Source: JBFONV01 sp040779335
GTDB taxonomy: Bacteria > Pseudomonadota > Gammaproteobacteria > Enterobacterales > Alteromonadaceae
Direction: 5' to 3'
DNA length: 64,000 nucleotides
Assembly: GCA_040779335.1 (NCBI GenBank)
Contig: JBFONV010000005.1
Location: 248,001-312,000, forward strand
Positions 54,995 to 63,974 of the stretch are shown here, piece by piece (position 1 is the first letter of the stretch; each line of letters opens with the position of its first letter). The notes below the pieces were generated by a model. The model was not told the DNA's origin. It searched no databases and worked only from the letters and a program-made list of their open reading frames with translations. The position numbers were made by a program, and so were the translations under genes.

Positions 54995-56056
54995 TTAGTT
55001 TAACTCAGGGTAATTATCGGCAATAAGTTGACGTATTTTGTCTTTAACATTATCAACACTAATACCATCCATTAAATGCTCACCTTTTGCGCGGATCCCC
55101 CAAGGTAGTTTATTTAATGGTTTATGATATTGGTTCTGCACCGCCTGCTGGTAACAGCTCACCACATAATGTTGATAGTAATATGGCCCAGTACGATGAG
55201 GATTACTGTGTGCGTATAAGCCAACGACAGGCGTACCGACAGTCACGGCCATATGAGCAGGACCTGTATCAGGCGCAATCACCAAGTGGGCCAATTTTAA
55301 CATCGCCAGTAATTGCTTTAATGACGTTTTGGCCACTAAATTGATAATGTCGATTTGTGCTTGTTCAATGATATCTTGCGCTAGTGCTTTTTCCAGCTCA
55401 GTAGGGCCTCCGCATATAGCGACAACAAAACCTTTCTCATGCAAATGCTGAGCTATTTTCGCGTAGCCATCAACCGACCAGTTACGCTCCGCTTTGCTTG
55501 CTGCGGGACAAATAATAGCGATATGACCCGTACCTAAAAATTGCCCGCTAGCCCATAAACTATCTTGATCGGTCAGTGGCATTTGCCACTTTGGCTTCGC
55601 CGCTGGCAAGCCTAATGCTTGGGTAAAGCCCATAAAACCATCGAGTACATGAGGATGCTTTTGTGGCGCAATTTTTTGATTAGTGAACAGCCATTGCCCT
55701 TCTTTGGCTCGCTCGCGATCAAACCCTATTTTTATTTTGGCGGGAATGCACAAACTGGCAAGACTCGCTCGCAAAGCCACTTGCATATGCAATAAAACAT
55801 CAAACTTATGATGACGTAGTTTTTTGTGTAAATCTAAATAGCCCTTATAGCCAGCTTTTTTATCAAATACGACAAACTCAACACCATTGAGGCCTTGTAA
55901 AAGCTGGAATTCTATTTTACCAATCACCCAAGTAATTTTTGTCGTTGGCCAATAATGCTGAATATGTTGCACCATCGCAACAGCATGACAAACATCGCCA
56001 ATCGCAGATAACCGCAATAAACACAAATTTTTTGGCGGAGTTATTTGACCCAGCAT
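54995..56056 (-). CDS. Family 9 glycosyltransferase (heptosyltransferase-like)
   Basis: A 353-residue GT-B enzyme. Motifs seen are LCLLRLSAIGDVCHAVAMV at the N-terminus, IICPAASKAERNWSVDGYAKI and LVIAPDTGPAHMAVTVGTPV, which match ADP-heptose:LPS heptosyltransferases. It probably adds an inner-core heptose or related sugar to lipopolysaccharide. It is divergent from kdkA, in the same LPS group as waaA. I cannot tell WaaC, WaaF or WaaQ type apart by eye. Confidence 0.87.
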   Translation of the reverse strand: MLGQITPPKNLCLLRLSAIGDVCHAVAMVQHIQHYWPTTKITWVIGKIEFQLLQGLNGVEFVVFDKKAGYKGYLDLHKKLRHHKFDVLLHMQVALRASLASLCIPAKIKIGFDRERAKEGQWLFTNQKIAPQKHPHVLDGFMGFTQALGLPAAKPKWQMPLTDQDSLWASGQFLGTGHIAIICPAASKAERNWSVDGYAKIAQHLHEKGFVVAICGGPTELEKALAQDIIEQAQIDIINLVAKTSLKQLLAMLKLAHLVIAPDTGPAHMAVTVGTPVVGLYAHSNPHRTGPYYYQHYVVSCYQQAVQNQYHKPLNKLPWGIRAKGEHLMDGISVDNVKDKIRQLIADNYPELN

Positions 56057-56112
56057 AAAGGATTCACCACAATAGATAGTTAATAAGCTATAAGTTAAGT
56101 AGATATATTATC

Positions 56113-56853
56113 TTGAACCCCAACACAATTGTAAAACCATACCAGGAAAAAGTTTTTCAGCAAGACAATCTATATTGTGTATATGATGGCTCGTTAGTCA
56201 AAAATTTCTCTCCCGAAATGCTTAATTCTCTTCATTGGCTGCGCCAAAATGCTGTTGAAGGGACTGCCTTGGGTCGGGGCACAACATGGTTCATTAATCA
56301 TCAAGGTAATCATTGGGTACTGCGCCATTATTTTCGCGGCGGCATGATAGGTAAATTTAATCGCGACCGATATCTATTTCATTCATTAGCGTCAACCAGA
56401 GCAGCAAGGGAATTCAGTTTGCTCAATGTATTACAACAACATAAGCTGCCAGCTCCGAGGCCGGTTGCTTATCGAGTAATACGGCACGGCGCTTTTTATC
56501 AGGCCGATTTGCTGACCGTTCGCATCGAAAATGCTAATGATCTGGTCGCGGTGCTCAGCCAACAAAACATTAGCGATGCTTTATGGAATAAAATTGGCGC
56601 AACCATCAAGCGTTTTCACGATAATGGTGTCTATCATCATGATCTCAACGCTCACAATATTTTAATTGATGATAAAGAGGATGTTTGGCTAATCGATTTT
56701 GATCGTGGCGAACAACGGTCAATCAGCAGCAGTTGGCAGCAATCGAATTTATCTAGGTTACGCCGCTCGTTCAACAAAGAAACGAAAAAAATCGCTAACT
56801 TTCATTGGCAAGAAAGCCATTGGAAATCGCTAATGAATGGCTATCAAGACTAA
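56113..56853 (+). CDS. kdkA: 3-deoxy-D-manno-octulosonic acid kinase KdkA
   Basis: A 246-residue kinase of the lipopolysaccharide kinase (Kdo/WaaP) family that phosphorylates Kdo in the inner core. The kinase-type motifs are GLGRGTTWFINHQ-like TALGRGTTWFI at the start, WVLRHYFRGGMIGKF, HHDLNAHNILIDD with the catalytic Asp, and WLIDFDRGEQR. The start codon appears to be TTG at 56113. The gene ends four bases from the convergent tetR-type gene. In organisms with KdkA there is a single phosphorylated Kdo. Confidence 0.9.
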   Translation: MNPNTIVKPYQEKVFQQDNLYCVYDGSLVKNFSPEMLNSLHWLRQNAVEGTALGRGTTWFINHQGNHWVLRHYFRGGMIGKFNRDRYLFHSLASTRAAREFSLLNVLQQHKLPAPRPVAYRVIRHGAFYQADLLTVRIENANDLVAVLSQQNISDALWNKIGATIKRFHDNGVYHHDLNAHNILIDDKEDVWLIDFDRGEQRSISSSWQQSNLSRLRRSFNKETKKIANFHWQESHWKSLMNGYQD

Positions 56854-56857
56854 TGGC

Positions 56858-57514
56858 TTAGGCTGCTGCCAATGCGTCTTTTACTCTTTGCTGGTACATT
56901 TCGCGCGCTTTAAGAAACTCAGGTAATGCCCGTTCAGTTGTATAAGGGCGAATGATCACCAATATTTTTAATACCCCTTGATAAAACACCGAATCATTGA
57001 TTTCATTATCATTGTGTTGTGTTTGGTAAAAACTCAACCAAAAGGTATTTACAATCCGTAAGATACTAACAATATCTGGAAGTTCTTCGTCATCAAACGT
57101 CATCATTTTTGCGTCGCGTAACGACAACAATAATTGGCTTACTCGTTCAGCAATAAAATGTTGAACTTCAACATATTTTTCTCTTAATAATGGGTTTTTT
57201 GCCAACAGCACCGGCAGATTGCTGTAAAAAAAGCGAAATTTCATCATCGCCTGAAAGACCGCATCCATATATAAAATAATCGCGTCTAGCGGTTTAACGT
57301 CGGGTGATACTTTTGGAAAGGTTTCTAACAGCAGGTTACGAGCATATTCATCATAAATAGACAAAATAATGTCTTCTTTATTGCGAAAATGATAATACAA
57401 ATTTCCCGGACTAATACCTAAGTGAGCAGCGATATGATTAGTAGTGACATTACGTTCACCTTGTTCGTTAAATAATGCAATGCTAGTTTGAATTATTTTG
57501 TCACGCGTTTTCAT
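56858..57514 (-). CDS. TetR-family transcriptional regulator
   Basis: The ATG at 57514 (MKTRDKIIQTSIALFNE) is chosen over an upstream ATG at 57571 because it begins at the usual TetR N-terminus. The helix-turn-helix is in VTTNHIAAHLGISPGNLYYHFRNKEDI. The remaining 150 residues form the helical effector domain and include AVFQAMMKFRFFYSNLPVLL. It has 218 residues, a normal length. Its regulated genes are unknown; coaD is divergent from it, 170 bp away, and is a possible but unproven target. Confidence 0.87.
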   Translation of the reverse strand: MKTRDKIIQTSIALFNEQGERNVTTNHIAAHLGISPGNLYYHFRNKEDIILSIYDEYARNLLLETFPKVSPDVKPLDAIILYMDAVFQAMMKFRFFYSNLPVLLAKNPLLREKYVEVQHFIAERVSQLLLSLRDAKMMTFDDEELPDIVSILRIVNTFWLSFYQTQHNDNEINDSVFYQGVLKILVIIRPYTTERALPEFLKAREMYQQRVKDALAAA

Positions 57515-57684
57515 GATATATACTTCTTTCCTACCCATCATTAATTTTTCTATCATACTATCAAAAAACATCTCACGGAAAGGTTTTCAGAGTAAATACT
57601 TTAAAAATAATCTCATCCTAGGTTGTCAGTGCATTGATTCAACTATTACAATGAGAGCATCATTCCTAACAATAACAAAAAACG

Positions 57685-58167
57685 ATGACGATAAAAGCAA
57701 TCTACCCAGGAACCTTCGATCCTGTCACCAATGGTCATACCGATTTAATTGCTCGAGCAAGTCGTCTCTTTAGTGAAGTCATCGTCGGTGTTGCCGCTAG
57801 CCCTAGCAAACGCCCTTGTTTTGATTTAGATGAAAGAGTCGATATGCTAAAAAAAGTGACCTCTGCACTGCCCAATGTCACGGTAGTTGGCTTTGGGGGA
57901 TTGTTGGTTGATTTTGCCAAGCAGCACCAAGCCAGCGTATTGATACGCGGCCTGCGCGCGGTTTCAGATTTTGAATATGAGTTTCAATTGGCTAATATGA
58001 ACCGCCGATTATCGCCAAATTTAGAAAGTGTGTTCCTAACCCCAGCTGAAGAAAATTCATTTATTTCTTCAACCTTAGTAAAAGAAGTCGCTTTACACCA
58101 TGGCGATGTTGGGCAGTTTGTCCATCCAGTTGTTAAAGCCGCGCTGGAAAAAACCTTACAAAAATAA
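57685..58167 (+). CDS. coaD: Pantetheine-phosphate adenylyltransferase CoaD
   Basis: A 160-residue nucleotidyltransferase of coenzyme A synthesis that joins 4'-phosphopantetheine and ATP. YPGTFDPVTNGHTDLI contains the (T/H)xGH motif, with RGLRAVSDFEYEFQLANMNR and the closing ISSTLVKEVA. It is convergent with mutM. The waaA-coaD-mutM-rpmG-rpmB grouping of enterobacteria is kept in content, with other genes inserted. Confidence 0.97.
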   Translation: MTIKAIYPGTFDPVTNGHTDLIARASRLFSEVIVGVAASPSKRPCFDLDERVDMLKKVTSALPNVTVVGFGGLLVDFAKQHQASVLIRGLRAVSDFEYEFQLANMNRRLSPNLESVFLTPAEENSFISSTLVKEVALHHGDVGQFVHPVVKAALEKTLQK

Positions 58168-58187
58168 TTTCTCGGCGTTATGGGCCT

Positions 58188-59003
58188 CTATAGGATTTGA
58201 CAACTTGGACAGAAAACAGAACTGCGATTAGCTTGTCGCACTTCTTCCAGTACCGTTTGACACTTTAAACATTGTTGTCCTGCACGCCCATAAACAAATA
58301 GTGATTGAGCAAAATAACCTGGTCGGCCATCGGCTTGGGTAAAATCTTTAAGGGTTGTACCACCTTGCTCAATTGCTTGGGCAAGTACCGTTTTTATAAC
58401 ATCAGTGAGCAAATTTAAACGTTTTTCACTCAGACTCCCCGCACTAGTCGTTGGCAAGATACCTGCCTGAAATAAGGCTTCGTTCGCATAAATGTTGCCA
58501 ACGCCAACAACAACATGATTATTCATTAAAAAGGTTTTGATCGGTACTTTGCGATTTTTGGCTTTAGCAAATAAATAACCGTGATTAAAATCATCACTTA
58601 GTGGCTCAGGGCCAAGTTTAGCTAACAGACCTTGCTCGTCAACATTATCAGCGAACCAAAGCACAGCACCAAAGCGACGAGGATCGTTCAACCGTAATAT
58701 TTTTCGGTTCGATAATCGCAATTCAAAATGATCGTGTTTAGCTACAGGTGTTGCCTTATCTATAACTCTGATGGTACCGGACATGCCTAAATGCAGTAAC
58801 AAAGTGCCGCTGTCAAATCGAATTAACAGGTATTTAGAGCGCCTATCAACCGTGATAATTTTTTGACCTACCAGTTGCAGCACCGCCTTAGGGATTGGCC
58901 AACGCAATTGAAAATTTCGCACAATAACGTCAGCAATCGTTTCACCGATAACATGTGGACTAATGCCTAAGCGGCAAACTTCTACTTCGGGTAATTCGGG
59001 CAT
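58188..59003 (-). CDS. mutM: Formamidopyrimidine-DNA glycosylase MutM (Fpg)
   Basis: A 271-residue bifunctional DNA glycosylase/AP lyase that removes 8-oxoguanine. The N-terminal catalytic PELPEVEVC follows the initiator Met, so Pro is the nucleophile after processing. The H2TH domain has NHVVVGVGNIYANEALF, and the C-terminal zinc finger has CLKCQTVLEEV and VFCPSCQIL. It ends 20 bp from coaD in convergent orientation. Confidence 0.97.
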   Translation of the reverse strand: MPELPEVEVCRLGISPHVIGETIADVIVRNFQLRWPIPKAVLQLVGQKIITVDRRSKYLLIRFDSGTLLLHLGMSGTIRVIDKATPVAKHDHFELRLSNRKILRLNDPRRFGAVLWFADNVDEQGLLAKLGPEPLSDDFNHGYLFAKAKNRKVPIKTFLMNNHVVVGVGNIYANEALFQAGILPTTSAGSLSEKRLNLLTDVIKTVLAQAIEQGGTTLKDFTQADGRPGYFAQSLFVYGRAGQQCLKCQTVLEEVRQANRSSVFCPSCQIL

Positions 59004-59049
59004 GGTTTACTTCAATCCAAGATCTGTTGAATGTTTAGCAGCTACTCGC

Positions 59050-59553
59050 TTATTCATTTTCTTCACGGGTCAATAAGGCGCTAGGGAAAAGCTGTTGATA
59101 CAGTACAATCGGTAATGACAGCCATACGTTTTGTGTAATATTGTGCAGTAATAATTGATCATTCATCGGGTATAACCGTAGCGCTATTTCTTGATTTTCA
59201 CCGGCGAGGCCAATAGTGACATTGATCACGTTGGTAGAATAAATTTGTGCCGGTGCATCAAGCACATAACCAGCACTTTGTTGCCACGCTAACATCATTT
59301 GCTCTAACAGCTGGTCATTATCATTTACGGGTTCTGATCGCCATGATTTGCCTACCCTCTCAACGGTTAGTAGATGATCAATACGTAATGTTAAAATTAC
59401 CGCATGCTCCCCTAATATAGTTTTCTCCGCACCAGCGGCAAGGTTCTCGCCTTCGGGAAAGAGTTTGTTATTGGTAATATTAAGCAACAAAATCATCCCC
59501 ATTACCGAAAAAATAATGACATTGTTCCAAGCGGTTCTTGACAGTTTAATCAT
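59050..59553 (-). CDS. Small membrane-anchored periplasmic protein of unknown function (167 aa)
   Basis: An N-terminal hydrophobic segment (NVIIFSVMGMILLLNITNN, about 10-28) is followed by a mixed alpha/beta region with LTLRIDHLLTVERVGKSWRSEP and LAGENQEIALRLYPMNDQLL. No family is recognised. It starts 46 bp upstream of mutM in the same direction, so they may be co-transcribed. Confidence 0.6.
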   Translation of the reverse strand: MIKLSRTAWNNVIIFSVMGMILLLNITNNKLFPEGENLAAGAEKTILGEHAVILTLRIDHLLTVERVGKSWRSEPVNDNDQLLEQMMLAWQQSAGYVLDAPAQIYSTNVINVTIGLAGENQEIALRLYPMNDQLLLHNITQNVWLSLPIVLYQQLFPSALLTREENE

Positions 59554-59707
59554 GCGTTAACTCTAAGCTCAACGATAAGCTATTATCATACGAAAAAATT
59601 GAGCTTATTTGTACATAGCTTTACACTATTACCAAAAACGGTGCCTGCAACCCGTTTACACCGATAATAATAACTACTATTACCCGATATTTAACCAAGG
59701 CGTTTTT

Positions 59708-61447
59708 ATGAAACTAAAATTACTAAGCATAGGTATGATAATGCTCACTGGCCTATTTAACTGTGTCGCAGCTCCTATGAATAACGCAAGCAAGCAATTT
59801 GAACAGTTGCTTGACGAACATTGGCGTGTCGCCAATCAAGAGCAAATATTCTTTCGTAAAGATCCTGATACTTTTCGCATGAATGGTAAATTGCCAGAGG
59901 TGTCAGCAACAGGACGTCAACGTCGCGCAAAATATAATGACACGTTGTTAACACGTATCAACGAAATTGATGTCAATCAGCTATCGGCTGCAGAGCAGGT
60001 CACGTATCGCTTATTTAAATATGAACGCCAGGCGGAAGCCCAGAGCTACCAATATCAAGATCATTTATACCCACTGACCTATTATTCAGGTTTTCATAAA
60101 TACTTTGCTGGTGCACCAGCGAATATGTCGTTCCTCACCCAGAAAGATTATGCTAATTATTTACTCAGTTTGGCTGATTATCCGCGCTATAACCAAGAGC
60201 ATATTGTTAATTTACGCGAAGCAATTGCGCAAGGACATACTCAGTATTGTGAAAGCTTTAAAAACTACGACAAGTCTATCAGCAAACATTTAGTTGATAA
60301 TATTGAAGACAGCGTTTTTTACGCACCATTAGTTAACATGCCAAAGGCTATGTCAGTAAGCCAGCAAAGCGATTACCGCCAAAAAGTTAAACAGTTGATT
60401 ACTGATAAAGTATTGCCTGAGTATCAAGCCTTTTTTGACTTCTTTACCGAAGAATATATGGCAAATTGTCGTAAAACACCTGGTATTAGCAGCGTTGCTG
60501 GCGGGAAAGATTATTATCAGTACTTGATCGAATATTACACGACCACAGAGTTATCAGCAGATGAAATCCATAATATCGGTTTAACTGAAGTCAGCCGTAT
60601 TCGCGACGAAATGCAACAAATCATCAAGCAAGTTGGTTATAAAGGAGAGTTTAAAGACTTTATAAAGTTTCTGCGCACTGATCAGCAATTTTATACCGAC
60701 AGCGCGTTAGACCTGATAGAAAAAGCTAGCTACATCACGCGTAAAATGGCGGGACAATTACCTAAATGGTTTTCAGCATTACCACGTACTACTTTTGATA
60801 TAAAATCTAGCCCTGGTGGCGGTGCGTACTACGTTGCCTCTGACGGCAGTGGTACAACATCTGGCACATACTTTTTAGACACAAATGATTTAAAAAGTAT
60901 GCCGTTATACACATTAGAAGCATTAACCTTTCATGAAGCTGAACCCGGTCATCATTTTCAAAGTGCTATTGCTCAAGAAGTTGATATGCCTGAGTTTCGT
61001 AAAACCTTATACCATTCAGCATATGGTGAAGGTTGGGGCCTATATTCAGAGCGTTTAGGCAAGGAAATGGGCTTCTATCAAGATCCCTACAGTGACTTTG
61101 GGCGTTTAACCTACGAAGCATGGCGGGCCTGTCGACTAGTCGTTGATACTGGTATACATGCTAAAGGCTGGACTCGACAACAGGCAATTGATTATTTAGC
61201 TGATAATACTGCATTAAGCATGGCTGACGTGATCGGACAAATTGATCGTTACATCAGTTGGCCGGGGCAAGCATTAGCCTATAAAGTGGGTGAGTTAAAA
61301 ATTCGCGAATTACGCCAACTCGCAGAGACTGAGTTGGCTGATAAATTTGATATTCGCGCCTTTCATGATCAAATGCTCAAAAATGGCAGTCTGCCTTTAG
61401 CGTTGCTTGAAGAGCTGACTAAAGAGTGGATCAAGCAGCAACAATAA
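59708..61447 (+). CDS. DUF885 family periplasmic protein, probable metallopeptidase
   Basis: The ATG at 59708, with AAGGCG upstream, is chosen over an in-frame start at 59609 because it opens a signal peptide (KLLSIGMIMLTGLFNCVAA). The 579-residue product matches DUF885. The zinc-binding-type motif HEAEPGHHFQ lies in EALTFHEAEPGHHFQSAI, followed by AYGEGWGLYSERLG, which supplies a likely Glu ligand. Residues such as TFDIKSSPGGGAYYVA near 400 and SWPGQALAYKVGELKI near 540 are family marks. It is an exported, probably zinc-dependent hydrolase of peptides. Confidence 0.88.
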   Translation: MKLKLLSIGMIMLTGLFNCVAAPMNNASKQFEQLLDEHWRVANQEQIFFRKDPDTFRMNGKLPEVSATGRQRRAKYNDTLLTRINEIDVNQLSAAEQVTYRLFKYERQAEAQSYQYQDHLYPLTYYSGFHKYFAGAPANMSFLTQKDYANYLLSLADYPRYNQEHIVNLREAIAQGHTQYCESFKNYDKSISKHLVDNIEDSVFYAPLVNMPKAMSVSQQSDYRQKVKQLITDKVLPEYQAFFDFFTEEYMANCRKTPGISSVAGGKDYYQYLIEYYTTTELSADEIHNIGLTEVSRIRDEMQQIIKQVGYKGEFKDFIKFLRTDQQFYTDSALDLIEKASYITRKMAGQLPKWFSALPRTTFDIKSSPGGGAYYVASDGSGTTSGTYFLDTNDLKSMPLYTLEALTFHEAEPGHHFQSAIAQEVDMPEFRKTLYHSAYGEGWGLYSERLGKEMGFYQDPYSDFGRLTYEAWRACRLVVDTGIHAKGWTRQQAIDYLADNTALSMADVIGQIDRYISWPGQALAYKVGELKIRELRQLAETELADKFDIRAFHDQMLKNGSLPLALLEELTKEWIKQQQ

Positions 61448-61487
61448 GTTTGCGATTCAATCGTTACATTTTCAACAAGTTCTAATC

Positions 61488-61525
61488 AAAGAGAAACAGT
61501 ACCAACTGTTTCTGTTTCTCTTTTT
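61488..61525 (+). terminator. Terminator after the DUF885 gene
   Basis: AAAGAGAAACAG and CTGTTTCTCTTT form a 12-bp stem with a 12-base loop, and the right arm continues as a run of T. It lies 40 bp after the stop codon. Confidence 0.8.
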
Positions 61526-61672
61526 CATGCTCAGTATACTAGGCGATGTTGAACTTTCATTTTTATCTCTGCTATAGGCTAGTTTTTAAAATAACGAGGT
61601 GAAATGAGTGCAATGTAGTCGCTCTACTTTAATGATTTTCAACTAGGTTAGGTTGAAGATTAGCAATAGCCC

Positions 61673-63565
61673 CTAATCACTCTCTACATTTAACGGATGA
61701 AATAACACTCGCTCATTGTTAGCAGAAATTAACTCGGCTTTTACCACTTGCTCATCAGAGGTTAGCGAAACTAAGCCTATGCCACTTTGATTGACTAAGG
61801 TATTAGCGGAATTAAGATCGGGCTTGCGCACTTTAATTTTCATGCGACGACGTTTAGTAAACCAATTCAATGGTGAGTAACTGGCATACAAATACCGATT
61901 TAAACGCTCCAACCATATCAATAAACCTTTAGGGAATTGGTTTCTAAGACCACTACAGGTAATTTGAAAAATTCTAGAGCTATTCCGTCTAGATCGATGA
62001 GTGACCTCATAAAAAAATGAGTAATGAACATCCCCTGACAAAATAATAAAGTTCGGCGGGGTTTTATAATGTCTAAAAATGTTTAGCATCACATTTGCCG
62101 TGCCTGCGTGAGCCATCCAGTTTTCTGCATCAACCACTAATGGCATACCAAAAAAGGTAAAAATTCGTTGAATAGTTTCAATCATTTTTACACCATATAT
62201 CGGCGCAGCAGAAACCAAAATAACTTCAGATTGCCCGATTAACTCTTGCTGTAATTCAGACAATGCCTCCCAATCCATTAAACCAGACGGTTTATCTGCG
62301 TTGCTTTCAGAGCGCCAACGTTGAGTGCGAGTATCCAGTACAATTATTTTTGGCGTTGTCGATAGACTGTAATGCCATTGATCCCAAGCGAGCAATTCGT
62401 CAATTAATTCATCTTGCTGAAGATAACTATGCTCAGCAAAGTATTTTTTTGCATCGCGATTAAAAGTTAAAAACTTTTCTGGTGCATTTCCCCAGCCTTG
62501 GCAGAGCCAATAACCAATTAACGCATTACCAATAATTCGCTTAGAAAATGGATGACCATATGCCGCTTCTTCCCAACCACGTGTAAGATTCCAATCATCA
62601 GTAATATCATGATCATCAAAAATCATATAGGTAGGTATATGAGCTAATGCCCTATTGACCGATGAAAGACTCGCAACAAACCCTTCTATGATTTCGAGTT
62701 CATGTTCATATGTCGGCAAAAATTTATTAGCAATAAGCGCTGACTTTAAGTCAACTAAGCGCCACATAGAGGGAGACCAAATCAATAAATACATCGCGAA
62801 CACTTCCGCTAATGTCACTAAATGATTTTTTGCATTCGCCGATGTAAAAATAGGCTTTTTACTTGCGGCGAAAAATTTTTCATGCACTACCCGATTCGCT
62901 TTACTGTGCGGCAACAATTGATCACGCTGGTAATAACACATCGGACTGGTAAATAAATCCTGACTAGAGTTAACTAATGCACCCTGCCAAGTTTCATCAT
63001 ACAAGCCTAAAAGCTCAATAACTTGGTGAATGGCGACTAACATCGGCCCGGCAACGTCATCAGCATAGACTTGGTCACCAGACATCATCAACAACGCGGG
63101 TCTATCTGCCGCTTGCTGCGTTGAACCAGCAAGCAAGGTATCGACTTGCGCCAATCCATCGCCACTATCAAAATGAGGTTTACGACAAGAACCATGCAAC
63201 ATTTGTTTAATGTCAGATTTGATAACTAAACTTGGTAATGAATGGGTCGGGTAAAGCAAGTCTGGCAACAATTTTACTAACGAGTATGTACGTTCGCCAT
63301 CTTCAAAGAAAAAGTTATAAGCAAACACCGTATCAAGATCAAGAGGTTGTTCAAATGAGATCGAGATCAAATTGATTACAGCATGAGTACCTATATCAAT
63401 TTGCTGCAGTTGCTGATCATCTAGCGGCATTTCAACCAACTTAGTGGTTTCATCCTGTGAAAATAGCTCAAACGTTATGGAATAAGCTTTATTGGTGACC
63501 AACCAAAACGTGAGTTCATGCTGACTAACATGACGAATAATAGGACCCGCAATAATAACAGGCAA
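61673..63565 (-). CDS. PhoD-like metallophosphatase family protein
   Basis: A large (up to 630 residues) cytoplasmic-looking member of the PhoD-like phosphatase family. Metal-site motifs are MLHGSCRKPHFDSGD, LLMMSGDQVYADD, MIFDDHDITDDWNLTRGW, and ILSGDVHYSFFYEV near 500. No signal peptide is present, unlike secreted Bacillus-type PhoD. The start is uncertain: the first allowed codon is a TTG with no good ribosome binding site, while a GGAG lies 19 bases upstream with only ATT following at normal spacing. The substrate is unknown. Confidence 0.82.
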   Translation of the reverse strand: MPVIIAGPIIRHVSQHELTFWLVTNKAYSITFELFSQDETTKLVEMPLDDQQLQQIDIGTHAVINLISISFEQPLDLDTVFAYNFFFEDGERTYSLVKLLPDLLYPTHSLPSLVIKSDIKQMLHGSCRKPHFDSGDGLAQVDTLLAGSTQQAADRPALLMMSGDQVYADDVAGPMLVAIHQVIELLGLYDETWQGALVNSSQDLFTSPMCYYQRDQLLPHSKANRVVHEKFFAASKKPIFTSANAKNHLVTLAEVFAMYLLIWSPSMWRLVDLKSALIANKFLPTYEHELEIIEGFVASLSSVNRALAHIPTYMIFDDHDITDDWNLTRGWEEAAYGHPFSKRIIGNALIGYWLCQGWGNAPEKFLTFNRDAKKYFAEHSYLQQDELIDELLAWDQWHYSLSTTPKIIVLDTRTQRWRSESNADKPSGLMDWEALSELQQELIGQSEVILVSAAPIYGVKMIETIQRIFTFFGMPLVVDAENWMAHAGTANVMLNIFRHYKTPPNFIILSGDVHYSFFYEVTHRSRRNSSRIFQITCSGLRNQFPKGLLIWLERLNRYLYASYSPLNWFTKRRRMKIKVRKPDLNSANTLVNQSGIGLVSLTSDEQVVKAELISANNERVLFHPLNVESD

Positions 63566-63767
63566 CTGAGTATTAACAGAGATAATAGCTCCAAAAATTA
63601 ACTGATACCAATTACACTAACAAATAAAATTTTTGTGTATCTAAGGTAATTTATACTGATTAACATAAGTGTATATCAAGTGAAATTCTAAAGACAACTG
63701 CAGAAGTAGGCATATCAGTAAGTAAATATTAACTGCACTCAAGTAGGTTAACTTTATTTATGGCAAT

Positions 63768-63794
63768 AAAAAACCCGGTAATAACCGGGTTTTT
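63768..63794 (-). terminator. Terminator of the rpmB-rpmG operon
   Basis: CCCGGT and ACCGGG pair around a four-base AATA loop, with a run of T on the right and of A on the left. It lies 16 bases after the rpmG stop on the minus strand. Confidence 0.88.
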
Positions 63795-63809
63795 AACAGT
63801 AGAAGCAAA

Positions 63810-63965
63810 TTATTTAATTTTTGCTTCTTTATACATTACGTGTTGACGGATTCTAGGATCAAACTTTTTGATCTCCATCTTTTCAGGCATTGTCTTTTTA
63901 TTCTTGTCAGTAGTATAAAAATGACCAGTACCTGCACTAGAAACTAAACGAATTTTATCACGCAT
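63810..63965 (-). CDS. rpmG: 50S ribosomal protein L33
   Basis: A 51-residue protein that begins MRDKIRLVSSAGTGHFYTT and ends YKEAKIK. It is the Cys-free form of L33, without the two CxxC pairs of the zinc-binding paralogue. The start is fixed by AAGGA eight bases upstream. It follows rpmB with nine bases between the stop and ATG. The operon is rpmB-rpmG, with a terminator at 63768. Confidence 0.96.
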   Translation of the reverse strand: MRDKIRLVSSAGTGHFYTTDKNKKTMPEKMEIKKFDPRIRQHVMYKEAKIK

Positions 63966-63974
63966 GATGATTCC

